NCBI GenBank assembly: GCA_947095585.1 | Contig: OX352762.1 | Location: 119,938,930 to 120,002,929, forward strand | Direction of reading: 5' to 3' | Origin: Nephrocerus scutellatus | Lineage: Eukaryota; Arthropoda; Insecta; Diptera; Pipunculidae | Length of the DNA stretch: 64,000 bases | Part shown: piece by piece, positions 44,563 through 54,860 of the stretch | Position numbering within the stretch: the stretch's first letter is position 1 | Layout: each line of letters begins with the position of its first letter | Translations under genes and position numbers: made by a program | The notes under the pieces: model-generated | What the model saw: only the letters and a program-made list of their open reading frames with translations | Database searches by the model: none | Told to the model about the DNA's origin: nothing

Positions 44563-45160
44563 ATTAGCAAACTTTACCAGAGAACCCGTTCACTACCAGA
44601 TTAACTACGAATCGAAATTAAGAAGTCAACTGAGTAGCATGCTAATCCTTTGACTTATATCAAACCTTAAGTTCTATCAAGTTCCTTATGAACTAAAATA
44701 CATTTCCGACTTTTCTTATCGCCAACAGTTTACTGAATTGAACACCGTACTGTAAAAGTACTTCTCGGTATTACCGATTACCGATCAAATATTTACGCTC
44801 CGTAGTATGAACAGCTAGTACTTTATGTGTAGTTATATCTCTTTTTTCACATTGTTAAGTAAGTATTCTAAGTTATTACATTCCGTTGCTTTAAAGAAAC
44901 CACAACAGATAATCAAATAAGAATAAATAAAGAAATTGCATTAATTTACCGAAAACAAAACAAATTTTACAAATTTGTAACTTGACGCCGATAAATCGAA
45001 CCCTTAGTTTCCGGCGAGCATAACCCCAGCAAGAAAACGTTACATTATAAAATAGACATTTTATGTGTGTGCCTAACTCTGGAACGCCTTCAATAATTTC
45101 AACGAAACTTACTTACTTACAAACCCCCCCCCCGCCGATATTAGCGTCAAACTACAAACA
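44563..45160. other. anonymous DNA ending in a C-run
   Basis: 45066-45110 (TAACTCTGGAACGCCTTC, AATTTCAACGAAACTT) resembles 48268-48318, suggesting a shared small mobile element. A run of C at about 45123-45132 follows. No gene. Confidence 0.4.
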
Positions 45161-45540
45161 AACTAGGTATTATTGAAGCGTAGGGGTTTTCCAATATCCA
45201 GGGTTGCTGAGATGAATAGTAGTAGTAGGATTCCCCTAGGCTGATTGGTGTTTCTGGAGGGGTTATTGATATAAGCGTAGATTGTACAGTTTTCTGGGTC
45301 GCTGAGGTGAATAGTGATGGTAAGACACCTCTATGTGGTGGGCGATATAAGTGTCGATTCCATAGTTTACGGGGCCCCTGAGATAAAAAGTGGTGGTAAA
45401 ACACCTTTAGGGGAGAGATTCAATGGAAGATGGTTTTGGAGTGGCCGATATTAGTGTCGATCCCATAGTTTCATTGTAGTTGAGATAATTAGTGCTGGTT
45501 AGTCACCGCTATGGGAAGCGTCGGTGATATGAACTGTGCG
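45161..45540. repeat. degenerate minisatellite, units about 75-110 bp
   Basis: Four to five units built on a GATATAAGTGTCGATTCCAT core, a TGAGGTGAATAGTGGTGG-type stretch and AAGACACCTCTA. Cores lie near 45260, 45343 and 45447. The same unit type occurs in 46750-47010 (by duplication), 48720-49110, and once near 61973. Short peptides encoded on the minus strand are repeats of the unit, not genes. Confidence 0.75.
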
Positions 45541-45625
45541 GGCGTTATAAGCGCCACATTTTACAACTGTACAACGAAGGACACTCAGCTAGTCTTAATG
45601 TATAAAATAGAATATGTATTAATAT

Positions 45626-46730
45626 TGTTACGAAAAGTAGTTAGTAAATAATGGAAAACGAATTCCAAGATAAAACGCAATGTACATGCTCGTCCAAAAA
45701 TAAGCACTAAATTAGAATTAAGAATTTCATACTTTTAGGCTGAATTAAATTGTTTGAAATATAACTGACTTTAAGTTTAAATTATTATGTACTGGCCAAA
45801 AACGTAGTCAAACCGGTTTGTGCTGTTTGTCCGGTTTGTGTGTAGAAACATGATTGTACAGTTTATTTTCAGTTTATTTTTAAAAGATAACTCATTACAT
45901 ATGAGTATGGTTAGAAGATCCAACATTGGTCCCGCAATTAAAATAGTGGAGCGCGAATTTGAAGTAGTGCAATCTTTTTACTATCTCGGGTCAACTGTAG
46001 CAGCCGATAACAGCATGAAACCAGAAATACGCGCACGGTTGCTTAAAGCAAACAAAGCCTACTGTAGGAGCATTACCGCGACGTCGACATCGTGAAGAGA
46101 ATAAAGCTGGGAAGGCTCCGGTGGGGAGGACACCTAGCTTGAATGAGCGAAGAGGATCCTGCTCGGAAAGTCCTTTGCGGTAGAATTTATGTAACACAAC
46201 AGCGATGCCGGCCAAGACTATGCTGGATGGATGACGTAGACCAGGACGCCAAGAGTTTAGGGATGCCAAACTAGATGACATCGACTCGAAATAGGGACCG
46301 GTGAAGAGACTTTTTGCGCCAGTATCGGACCCCGGTTGTAGAGCCAAATATAATGATAATAATGATGGTTAGTCAATAAGGGAATAAGGCTACAATTTTC
46401 TGGTCTATTCTCGATATTTCTGTCTATAAAATTGGAAGTTTCTGGAAGATTTTCAATGAGTATAAAAAGTGGCGTTCTCTGCAGAGGAGTTATTAGTTGT
46501 TTAGATCTCAACCAGTCAAGTAACAAGTAAAAGTTCTTGTAAAGTAATACCGCTACGATCGAAGATAATTATCATGAAATACGAATGTTGTTGTAATAAG
46601 TGTTTTTGGGTACATTTAAAGTTATCACCAATATTAATTGTGAACTTGTGTCAATTTTACTGTTTGTTTATTAAAGCTGTTATTAGTAAATTAATAAACT
46701 TGTGTTGTGTTTTATTTGCAAAATCCTTTA
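45626..46730 (+). mobile_element. LTR, copy 1, truncated at the duplication junction
   Basis: Begins TGTTACGAAAAGTAG and has the TATA box (46461) and AATAAA signal of the complete LTR at 47116-48244, but stops at AAATCCTTTA (46730), where the second duplication unit starts. The last 28 bases with the CGCAACA end are therefore missing. It carries the same nested LINE-A insertion as its twin. Confidence 0.85.
45915..46364 (+). pseudogene. LINE-A copy 8, nested in the LTR, internally deleted
   Basis: Starts AAGATCCAACATTGGTCCCG in the reverse transcriptase region (RSNIGPAIKIVEREFEVVQS, YLGSTVAADNSMKPEIRARL), then jumps at KANKAYC to the region encoding the CEE-to-3' end, and finishes GTAGAGCCAAATATAATGAT plus the tail. 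ATGGTTAG on both sides (45907-45914 and 46365-46372) is its target-site duplication. The deletion of roughly 240 bp was probably present before the tandem duplication because copy 9 shares it. Confidence 0.88.
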
Positions 46731-48216
46731 CTGATTGGTGTTTCTGGAGGGGTTATTGATATAAGCGTAGATTGTACAGTTTTCTGGGTCGCTGAGGTGA
46801 ATAGTGATGGTAAGACACCTCTATGTGGTGGGCGATATAAGTGTCGATTCCATAGTTTACGGGGCCCCTGAGATGAAAAGTGGTGGTAAAACACCTTTAG
46901 GGGAGAGATTCAATGGAAGATGGTTTTGGAGTGGCCGATATTAGTGTCGATCCCATAGTTTCATTGTAGTTGAGATAATTAGTGCTGGTTAGTCACCGCT
47001 ATGGGAAGCGTCGGTGATATGAACTGTGCGGGCGTTATAAGCGCCACATTTTACAACTGTACAACGAAGGACACTCAGCTAGTCTTAATGTATAAAATAG
47101 AATATGTATTAATATTGTTACGAAAAGTAGTTAGTAAATAATGGAAAACGAATTCCAAGATAAAACGCAATGTACATGCTCGTCCAAAAATAAGCACTAA
47201 ATTAGAATTAAGAATTTCATACTTTTAGGCTGAATTAAATTGTTTGAAATATAACTGACTTTAAGTTTAAATTATTATGTACTGGCCAAAAACGTAGTCA
47301 AACCGGTTTGTGCTGTTTGTCCGGTTTGTGTGTAGAAACATGATTGTACAGTTTATTTTCAGTTTATTTTTAAAAGATAACTCATTACATATGAGTATGG
47401 TTAGAAGATCCAACATTGGTCCCGCAATTAAAATAGTGGAGCGCGAATTTGAAGTAGTGCAATCTTTTTACTATCTCGGGTCAACTGTAGCAGCCGATAA
47501 CAGCATGAAACCAGAAATACGCGCACGGTTGCTTAAAGCAAACAAAGCCTACTGTAGGAGCATTACCGCGACGTCGACATCGTGAAGAGAATAAAGCTGG
47601 GAAGGCTCCGGTGGGGAGGACACCTAGCTTGAATGAGCGAAGAGGATCCTGCTCGGAAAGTCCTTTGCGGTAGAATTTATGTAACACAACAGCGATGCCG
47701 GCCAAGACTATGCTGGATGGATGACGTAGACCAGGACGCCAAGAGTTTAGGGATGCCAAACTAGATGACATCGACTCGAAATAGGGACCGGTGAAGAGAC
47801 TTTTTGCGCCAGTATCGGACCCCGGTTGTAGAGCCAAATATAATGATAATAATGATGGTTAGTCAATAAGGGAATAAGGCTACAATTTTCTGGTCTATTC
47901 TCGATATTTCTGTCTATAAAATTGGAAGTTTCTGGAAGATTTTCAATGAGTATAAAAAGTGGCGTTCTCTGCAGAGGAGTTATTAGTTGTTTAGAACTCA
48001 ACCAGTCAAGTTGTAAAAGTTCTTGTAAAGTAATACCGCTACGATCGAAGATAATTATCATGAAATACGAATGTTGTTGTAATAAGTGTTTTTGGGTACA
48101 TTTAAAGTTATCACCAATATTAATTGTGAACTTGTGTCAATTTTACTGTTTGTTTATTAAAGCTGTTATTAGTAAATTAATAAACTTGTGTTGTGTTTTA
48201 TTTGCAAAATCCTTTA
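46731..48216. repeat. 1.49-kb tandem duplication, copy 2
   Basis: Starts CTGATTGGTGTTTCTGG exactly after copy 1 and ends AAATCCTTTA at 48216. Beyond that point the LTR continues to its natural end, so copy 2 retains the original right-hand context, while copy 1 retains the original left-hand context. Confidence 0.93.
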
Positions 48217-48244
48217 CGAACTCAAAAGCCTAAATTTCGCAACA
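47116..48244 (+). mobile_element. complete solo LTR (Gypsy-like) carrying a nested LINE-A insertion
   Basis: Runs from TGTTACGAAAAGTAG to AAATTTCGCAACA, the TG...CA ends of an LTR, and is flanked by ATAT at 47112-47115 and 48245-48248, a 4-bp duplication as for Gypsy-type integrases. Within it are a TATA box (TATAAAAAG, 47951-47959) and an AATAAA polyadenylation signal (48179-48184), the promoter and terminator of the retroelement transcript. No gag-pol genes lie beside it, so it is a solo LTR left by recombination. Subtracting the 450-bp LINE-A insertion and its 8-bp duplication gives an LTR of about 670 bp. The minus-strand LTR at 13146-13686 is a relative. Gypsy assignment rests only on duplication length and ends. 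Confidence 0.85.
47405..47854 (+). pseudogene. LINE-A copy 9, nested in the solo LTR
   Basis: Identical in structure to copy 8, including the internal deletion after KANKAYC, the VRRSNIGPAIKIVEREFEVV block and the ATAATGATAATAATG tail. The target-site duplication ATGGTTAG lies at 47397-47404 and 47855-47862. It provides relative dating: LTR insertion and loss of its internal region or recombination to a solo LTR, LINE-A insertion, then tandem duplication; the order of the first two is inferred. Confidence 0.88.
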
Positions 48245-48328
48245 ATATGTATGGTTGTATATTTTTGTGTTTGTTTCTAACTTACTCTAGAAAGCCTTGA
48301 CCAATTTCAACGAAACTTCGTGTACACA

Positions 48329-48605
48329 TCTATACTAATATTCAAAAGAGCTAAAGTTTGTTTGTATGTAGAAGGTAATTTTCGAAACTACTAGACCGAT
48401 ATTGATCAATTTTTCACCATTGTACAGAGTTTTTTGCTCAGGAGGTTATAGGCTTCGGTCAGTGGTGGTGGGTGGTGTGGGCCAGTGTGGGGAAGGCATA
48501 AGTTGGTGTGGGTCAGTGAGGTGGTCATTTTGGTGGCAGTCAGTTTGGTTGGGTCAATAGGGATGGGGGGTGGTGAAGCCGGGCAACGCCTGCTGTTATT
48601 TTAAC
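48329..48605 (+). mobile_element. Helitron-like non-autonomous element, candidate
   Basis: Starts after an A with TCTATACTAATATTCAAAAG, a start typical of insect Helitrons, followed by GTTTGTTTGTATG and a stretch of the style ACTACTAGACCGATATTGATC. A TGGTGGG-rich middle leads to GGTGAAGCCGGGCAACGCC at 48572-48592, again a common Helitron 3' phrase. A canonical CTRR end with hairpin is not clear in this copy. No protein is encoded. Confidence 0.5.
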
Positions 48606-48719
48606 GTTGGACAGGTCTTAAATCTTAATTGTGGGGGCGGATCCTAGGTATCACCGGGGTTAACAGCTATTTACTTATAATCTGGAATCAAACTAAGGTG
48701 GTTGATGGTAGCACCTTTT

Positions 48720-49110
48720 GTGGCTGTGGTGGGTTGGCTGGTAATATTAGTGTCGAACACAACATTTTCGGGATCTCCGCAATGTATAGTGGTTTATAGA
48801 ATGTTGCAGGGTAATCAAGTGTTGTTGGATGTGTTGCCTTCCGATATTCAGGGACGCTGGAATTAATAGTGGTGGTAAGACACCTCTAGAGGTGTCGTGG
48901 GTTCGTTGGTATTTTGAAGTAACCGATATTAATGGATATTCCATATTTCGGTATCGTTCAGGTGATTAGTTATGGTATCACACATCTATTGGCAGGGATT
49001 CGATTATTGGGGGTGTTACCGATATTATAATCTATTCCGTAGTTTTCGGTATCGCTGTAGTGAATAGTTATGGTAAGACATCCATAGGCGAGTCGATAGG
49101 ATGGGGTGGA
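48720..49110. repeat. degenerate minisatellite, second locus
   Basis: Four to five units of the same type as 45161-45540, with cores such as AATATTAGTGTCGAACAC, ATTAATGGATATTCCATAT and GATATTATAATCTATTCCGT, each followed by a TGAATAGT or TGATTAGT stretch and AAGACA(C/T)C. Divergence is higher than between the duplicated copies further left. Confidence 0.65.
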
Positions 49111-49189
49111 TGGTGTAGTGAACTCAATCGAGACCGCGTCCTTTGATAGAGTCATTTCACGGATGAAGACCGTGATTATGGATTAAGTG

Positions 49190-49425
49190 CATACAATGGT
49201 CCATATCTAGAGGTAACATGGTCACTACACTTCAATTACTCCATCGTGAGGTCCAGCTGTGTGGCAAGTGGCGCCATCTTGTTTAAATCACATGCTTTAG
49301 GTCAACCTGTTCACATTTACTAAAAAACATGGTCTGCTAGCGATCTCCACTGACTTTGAAGAATAAGTATTGGTCAAAGATCCCCGTTTAGCATGAGACC
49401 AACACAAAACAGTCAATTTTGACGT
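49190..49425 (-). pseudogene. mariner-like transposase relic attached to a SINE
   Basis: Plus-strand bases GTGTGGCAAGTGGCGCCATCTTG are the complement of the block that encodes QDGATCHTA around the second catalytic aspartate in the 7.8-kb transposase. Neighbouring parts on the minus strand are DQYLFFKVSGDR-like. It is very short and full of stops. The same arrangement recurs at 50325-50665. Confidence 0.6.
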
Positions 49426-49510
49426 TTCGTTGGCACCCTGGATCTAGTGTCTTGGACTACTGACCATGATGTTTGAAGTTCGAATCCCATAAATTCACTA
49501 CTATTGTTCA
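49426..49510 (+). mobile_element. SINE head fragment
   Basis: A damaged A-box region (CACCCTGGATCTAGTGTC), then TTGGACTACTGACCATGATG, then a clear B box (AGTTCGAATCCC) near 49476. The family body after about 49510 is not recognisable. It directly follows the mariner-like relic, as at 50.67 kb. Confidence 0.6.
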
Positions 49511-50324
49511 TAAATGTACTGTTTACTTTTATTTTTATAAAGTTAAAAATCTTATTAAATCAACCGGACATTTTCAAGCACTTTGACCTTAACATATTCT
49601 GAGATAAATATGTTCCCCACTCCTGTCCTGACAAGAAACCATATTTATTATTATTTCATATAAGCTATGACCCAAATTAAATGGCATACAAAATTAATGT
49701 TTTGTGAAAAGTGCACTAACGGATGTTATCGAAATTGGTTTTTCTTTAATGAATAATAACATTTTAGGTGATTCAGTATAAAATGATCGCAGTAATTAAT
49801 CACCATTTTTTCTATTATCGCACATGGTTGGTTTGGCGAACGTGTATCGCATATTTATTTACGTCTGTGGCATTGCCAAAATCACTATAATCCAGTTACA
49901 GCATTTTGCTGTATGTTACGAACTCCAGACTGCCATTACAAATATATCTGTTGATGAAACTACACAAACTGCAGGATGGAAGCACGGAGAACACAACCAT
50001 GAAAACATATAAATATGTAGGTGAGTTTAAATAAACTTTTAAAGAATTCCGCAAGAATGACCGCAGGAAATTAAATGAAAAGTTGCTGTTCAATTAGGTA
50101 CGATACCACATTTGGCTTCGTGCTTTCAACAAGGCAATATTCTAGCTGTGGCTTCGCATAGAACGCATAGAATGTTAAAAAATCATTACAAGTTTTTGTA
50201 ACAAAAATCATGAGCGTCATCTGGAGCAATTAAGACATTACGTCTGACTGCTAAAAAAAGCTACTTAGCGACTCTTATAAAAGAGATTTCCGGTTTATTT
50301 TTTCTCTATCTTTACAGCGATATG
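49511..50324. other. anonymous AT-rich DNA
   Basis: No recognised feature; the short frame at 49824-50012 (plus) has no motif. Confidence 0.45.
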
Positions 50325-50665
50325 ATGGCAATTTTGTGTTGGACGTTTGTCCTGAGATCGTCTAAAAGTCTGTGGCTTATATGCATAGACCATCGACTTG
50401 ACATAGAAGTAAAATAAAGGAAACACGGACGAAATGGTCCATATGGTAACATGGTCCCTAAGCTTCAATGACTCCATTTCTCGGTCCAACTGTGGGGCAA
50501 GTGGCGCCATCTTGTTTAAACCACATTTTTTAGGCCGACCTGTTTCAATTTACCCCAAAAATATGGGATAAACATGGCTAGCGATCTCCACTAACTTTGA
50601 AGAAGAAGTATTGGTCAAAGAATCGTTAAGCATGAGACCAACATCAAACAGTTAATTTTGGCATT
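50325..50665 (-). pseudogene. mariner-like transposase relic, second composite copy
   Basis: The minus strand reads FYFYVKSMVYAYKPQTF, equivalent to FLWGYVKSLVYVDKPQSI after the third catalytic aspartate in the intact transposase, preceded by MAPLAPQLDREMESLK, which is a decayed QDGATCHTA region in another frame. 50433-50660 aligns with 49195-49425. It is inactive, and the second and third catalytic blocks are out of frame. Confidence 0.7.
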
Positions 50666-50925
50666 TCGTTGGTGGCATGGCTCTATAGTGGTTGGTGTCC
50701 ACTGACCGGGAGGCTCGAAGTTTGAATTCCAGAAAACCACTAAAAAACCTTTCCGCCGTCTAACCTCCCGCGAATGTCTGAAAAACGTACGAGAGTAATA
50801 ATTTTCAAGTAAAGCTTCTCAATTCGCCTTTCGGATATGGCTTGGATATTGTAGGTCACTACCATTTTGGAGCAAAAATATAACATGCACAATAAGAATG
50901 GTCGCGAGGTTACGCCAAATAGTAT
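50666..50925 (+). mobile_element. tRNA-derived SINE, diverged, without tail
   Basis: Head GGTGGCATGGCTCTATAGTGG (A-box remnant), B-box remnant AGTTTGAATTCC near 50718, then CCGTCTAACCTCCCGCGAAT, GTCTGAAAAACGTACGAGAG, TTCTCAATTCGCCTTTCGGA, TGTAGGTCACTACCATTTTG and finally AAGAATGGTCGCGAGGTTAC. The order matches the 57225-57508 copy. The final TCTGTCGCGCC and TTA tail are missing. Confidence 0.75.
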
Positions 50926-51129
50926 TTTCGAATTTCTAACAGCCGACGAATTTTGCTTACTAACGAGCGGGCATTATAGCTAAGAATGATAATTTGTAAG
51001 CGTTGTGGAAGGATTCAATTTTTCATAATTTAATGGTAAGTACATACGAGTTGGAATGTTTAACAAACTGAAGCTAATTTTACGCATATACGAGAAACAC
51101 TATTGGAAAAACGCCTGATACATTATATT

Positions 51130-51600
51130 ACATTAGAATGTTAGGCCTAAGAGGATACGTCAAGATCAGCTTACCAGCTTTCTAATGCTATCCTTGTCTA
51201 GATTTCCTTGTTGAAAAAATCCCAGATTAATCGTTTGTATGGTCTCAACTCTGGGACATTTTTCCAGTGAGCCAAACGAAGTTTGTTTTCCTAGTTGTTG
51301 TCAACTGGGTTACCACCACAGTAAGGTTCAGGTCCTTTGAACGCATATTGTAAGCCAGCCCTGGCTAGTTCATCTGCAGATCTGTTTCATGCAATTTCTT
51401 GATGATCATCAACCCACCCGATTTTCACCTGTTTTTTTAGGAATTGTGTCAAGAATTTCAGATGTCCCACATGGTCAACTGGGTTGTACTTGTATTCTAG
51501 CTGCAGCGTAATAGCGCATCTTGCGGCCGTCTTCCCAATGAATATTTGCAGGGGTGAAAGCCATACGACAGCTTCTAATGCTGTTTAAAGCAGTAACACT
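51130..51600 (-). pseudogene. LINE-C copy 3, C-terminal part with internal deletion
   Basis: Minus strand: IFIGKTAARCAITLQLEYKY, PVDHVGHLKFL and then, after deletion of most of RNase H, VKIGWVDDHQEIA, SADELARAGLQYAFKGPEPY and a tail region. These match the same blocks in LINE-C copy 2 (60.6-60.9 kb) and the LINE-C copy 1 RNase H end (near 33850-33960). Frameshifts throughout. Confidence 0.75.
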
Positions 51601-52780
51601 GTCTAAGCAGATAAAGACTATACCATCTATACCATCTTTCTGAGCAGATAAAGTCTATACATTATCGGTCAACTCAATTGTGATGTCTATAACCGCCTCT
51701 TAAAACAGAGCCATTTGCTCGGTTGTGAGGGAGTAAGTTGACAAGTTGATTGGGTCAGACCGCAACCTGACAACACTAGCCACTTGGCTAAAGGTGTGTA
51801 TATCAGGTGTTGGTCCTGCCCTGGCCTTCTTGGTAGCTTCGTCTGGTCATCTGAACTGACGGGCTAGGCTTTGCGCTGAGCGAGAGGGCGGCTTTGGTAA
51901 AAGCAATAGCACTATGCGTAAAGTATTAAGTCACCTTCTCTTTTGCGAATTCAAGTTATTGAATCCGTCTTGGTGTTGCTGGATCAGTTGACCAACTAAT
52001 GCCTTCCCAATAAAAGAGAACTCGGATTTCTCCGAGATGACGCCACATGCATTAACGATTGTGGATGCGTCAGAATCAGAAGTGGCTTATTCCACGTCTT
52101 CGATTCTAGCACCCTCGCAAGTTTCAGAAGTGACCCGTATGGCAACGCCATCATAACTCTGGGTAGAGTTCGGCTGCTGAACACCAGACCGAGCAGTTGA
52201 TTCCAAAATGGGGTTGTCCGCCGAGAGCTCTACAACTTCTCTGGATACAGGGTGTTGCTCAGCAGCAGAACCCGGGCTTGATGCGCTTTGCGATGCATAT
52301 TTGTATTTACCTCAATTATGATTCCCACGAGTATTCGGAAATTGAGGTCACCCATGACAGAGCCCGGTATACCATGGGAAGGCCAGTTGAAACCTAAGTT
52401 CGCCAGGTATTCGAAGTCCGCATACTAGCGAATAAGCACCCTCTTAGCCATGCATCCATTGGAGTATGCTCTTCCACCTTGGATTGTGGATTAAAGAGCT
52501 TTACTGAGGATAGCACTAGTCCATTGCTTCAAACCCTCCTCCTTTAGCTGAACTTGGAACCGAATTGCTACCCTCGTAGCAAGGCAGAGTTTGGTGTAAT
52601 AATAGAGTGCGGCATTTTTCTATCCCGGTCTAGGTCGGATAAATAAATAAATAAATTTTTCCCAATGTGAGCATCGCCGTTGGCACTTGATTTTTTCCTG
52701 GCTATTGACTCAGAATCGTCCTTTGTTACATCTTTTATCCCTCCAACAATTAACCTTTCAAACTTTTTATTAGAAGGCAT
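51601..52780 (-). pseudogene. possible first open reading frame of LINE-C copy 3
   Basis: On the minus strand, upstream of and in line with the C-terminal part, there are broken frames: a start-like 70-codon piece (52568-52780; KKFERLIVGGIKDVTKDDSE, charged) and a middle part (51996-52184). No zinc knuckle or other decisive motif is visible, so its identity as the LINE-C ORF1 region is inferred mainly from position. A short TAAATAAATAAATAAA stretch lies near 52640. The reverse transcriptase is absent between this part and 51600. Confidence 0.35.
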
Positions 52781-54860
52781 ATACTCTATGCCGGTAAGTC
52801 AACCATCAGAAGATTCATGACAAACTGCAGTAGTCTTTATTAGATTTAGAGCGTGCATGTATTTTTTTTTACTTTAAGAATTGCCCTACTTTGAATTCCT
52901 AGGTTTACATTTACTGTAAGATTTATACTGAATCCACTGCGAAGTATTGGATTCAAAAATTCAACCTTCCTACTTTAAACTTTATTTTTATTTCATTGTT
53001 TGCACAGAGAGCATGTTCTTCATATCAAAAATTTTATCTGCAAAACTTTGCGTGTGTTATGAATACCTAGAGATCTGGTTAAAGTTTTAGTGAGTACTAG
53101 GAATAATTTTACTTTCTATTTTCTATGCATATTTTATCTACATGCATATATTACCGTTTTAATAAGTAGTTTTAAAAGTTGTTCTACGAATTCATAAACT
53201 CCTGCATGGGTTTCATTACTTCATCCTACATCCCTATAGAGCTATGACTCTAATATGATTTAAAAATTTAGTCTGGTTGTGATGTTATGTGCTTTCCAGG
53301 AAATTTATTAGGTAAGATTGCCACTGAACTTTAACCTACCTGGTATATAGAAGCAAAGTCATACCTGTAATTGACTACAGTTGCCAGTAGCGGAGGCTTT
53401 CCATTTAATCCAGTTACATTTTCAATTGATATTTATTGTTGTGCACTTTGTGGACCCAGTAAAAAAACAAAAATTCATAATCCAATATGGCTAATCTGAA
53501 AAAAAAAAAACAATTTACCATTCAGTCAAAAACAGAAAAATATCTGTAATTTAAAAAATGCCAATTTCCAATAAAAGACCACTTGAAAAATGTAGAATTT
53601 TATAAATTTATACCTAGGTTAGATAAAGATAAAGCGAAAAAAAAAACACAATATATGAAGGATATCCCTTTGCTTGACCTGCGGCACAGAGCAAATAAAT
53701 TTCGCTTAACATTACTCGTATTACATTTTAGCTCATCCTGTACGAGTTGGCACAACAGCTTAGCATCAGTTGTTCTCACGGGAGCATGACCAAAAAAAAA
53801 AACCGTAGCGTTTGAGAAACACGGCAATTCATTATTTGGTGTTCGCTTGAAACAATCCTTGGGGCATAAAAGTTTATCCTATATGTCCTTTTTCTCCCTT
53901 CTTCGTTTGGCTCACTTTGTTCTTCTTGGCAGTGTTTGAAATTTTTGGTAGGTAGGAATTTCTCGCGCTTATTTTCTTTCAATTCGTTTGAGAATGATAT
54001 TCTTGATTGTATTTGTAATGTTGGATGTTAGTTTCTTTTTCTGCCTTTTTTGACATTTTTTTTATTTATATTTTACCTTTAGGTATTTCTACCTTTGATT
54101 TTCCTCTATCCTTTTGTGAATTTTCGATATCCCTGTGGGTGTTTAGGGGGGAAAAGGTAACTGGAGTGTTTCAGTTGTTCAGTATTCAACTATATAACAA
54201 TCAAACGCAGAGCTTTAAATTTATTATTGTACCTATTTCATCCTTGGATCTAGACAATGCTATAGAATATATAGATGTGCCTTTACACAAAGATGTAGAA
54301 ATTCTATATATAATTTTACCAACGTTTTACCAACGAAGGAGATTCCTACAAGAACACACAAAAATTTACTTCTTGGAAAGAAATTTATCCGTGAGCTTCT
54401 ATAGGTACAATCGCAAATATGTACAGAAGAATTTTTCAAGAAAAAGTCTATTTATAGTTGGAATTGTATTTGAACGTTATAGTATGCAAAAAGAAAGTCT
54501 TCTAAGTCAGAAAGACGAATAAGAGAAAATATTTTTTACGCGCCAACGATTAAGAAACAAAATTCTTTGTTTAAGATGTCTTAAAATTTAAGCCTGCACT
54601 AGGAAACTCCAGCTCAATTATGCTCTTCTTGCAGCAACTTTCTAATAAACTTGTCACAATCTCTCTAAAAACCATCGATTTACGCACAGAAGTCGTACGA
54701 ATTTTCATAGAAATGACCTCATTTTAAATGCTTTTACATTAACTTGCCAGTATTTGTCTTCCTGTCGGTTTATATGTTAGTCTGTCAAGGTTTTTTCATT
54801 CCAAATCTGGGGTATAAGTCTCGTACGCGTTTTTGAGTTCCCCCAGAAAAGTGGGTTTTT
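52781..54860. other. anonymous AT-rich DNA with one 165-codon frame
   Basis: The plus frame at 54025-54522 (165 codons) begins with a hydrophobic stretch (FFDIFFIYILPLGISTF) that could be a membrane segment, then becomes basic (YNRKYVQKNFSRKSLF). I do not recognise it; no intron signals or neighbouring exons support it, and such frames arise by chance in AT-rich DNA. Nothing else in this stretch is assignable. Confidence 0.35.

Larger units (their letters stand above)
45241..46730. repeat. 1.49-kb tandem duplication, copy 1
   Basis: 45241-46730 is followed immediately by a near-identical copy at 46731-48216. By eye I found one substitution (45380/46870 region, GAGATAAAAAG versus GAGATGAAAAG) and a small change around 46505-46530 that makes copy 2 four bases shorter. 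The unit contains part of the minisatellite, an LTR lacking its last 28 bp, and a nested LINE-A copy. The near identity implies a recent event. Confidence 0.93.

Noticed and set aside
45626..48244. Full LTR retrotransposon with two LTRs
   Set aside because: The sequence between the two LTR copies is a duplicate of the left flank, no gag-pol exists, and copy 1 lacks its LTR end; a tandem duplication fits better.
54025..54522. 165-codon frame as a host gene
   Set aside because: No recognisable domain, AT-driven composition and no supporting promoter or splice signals.
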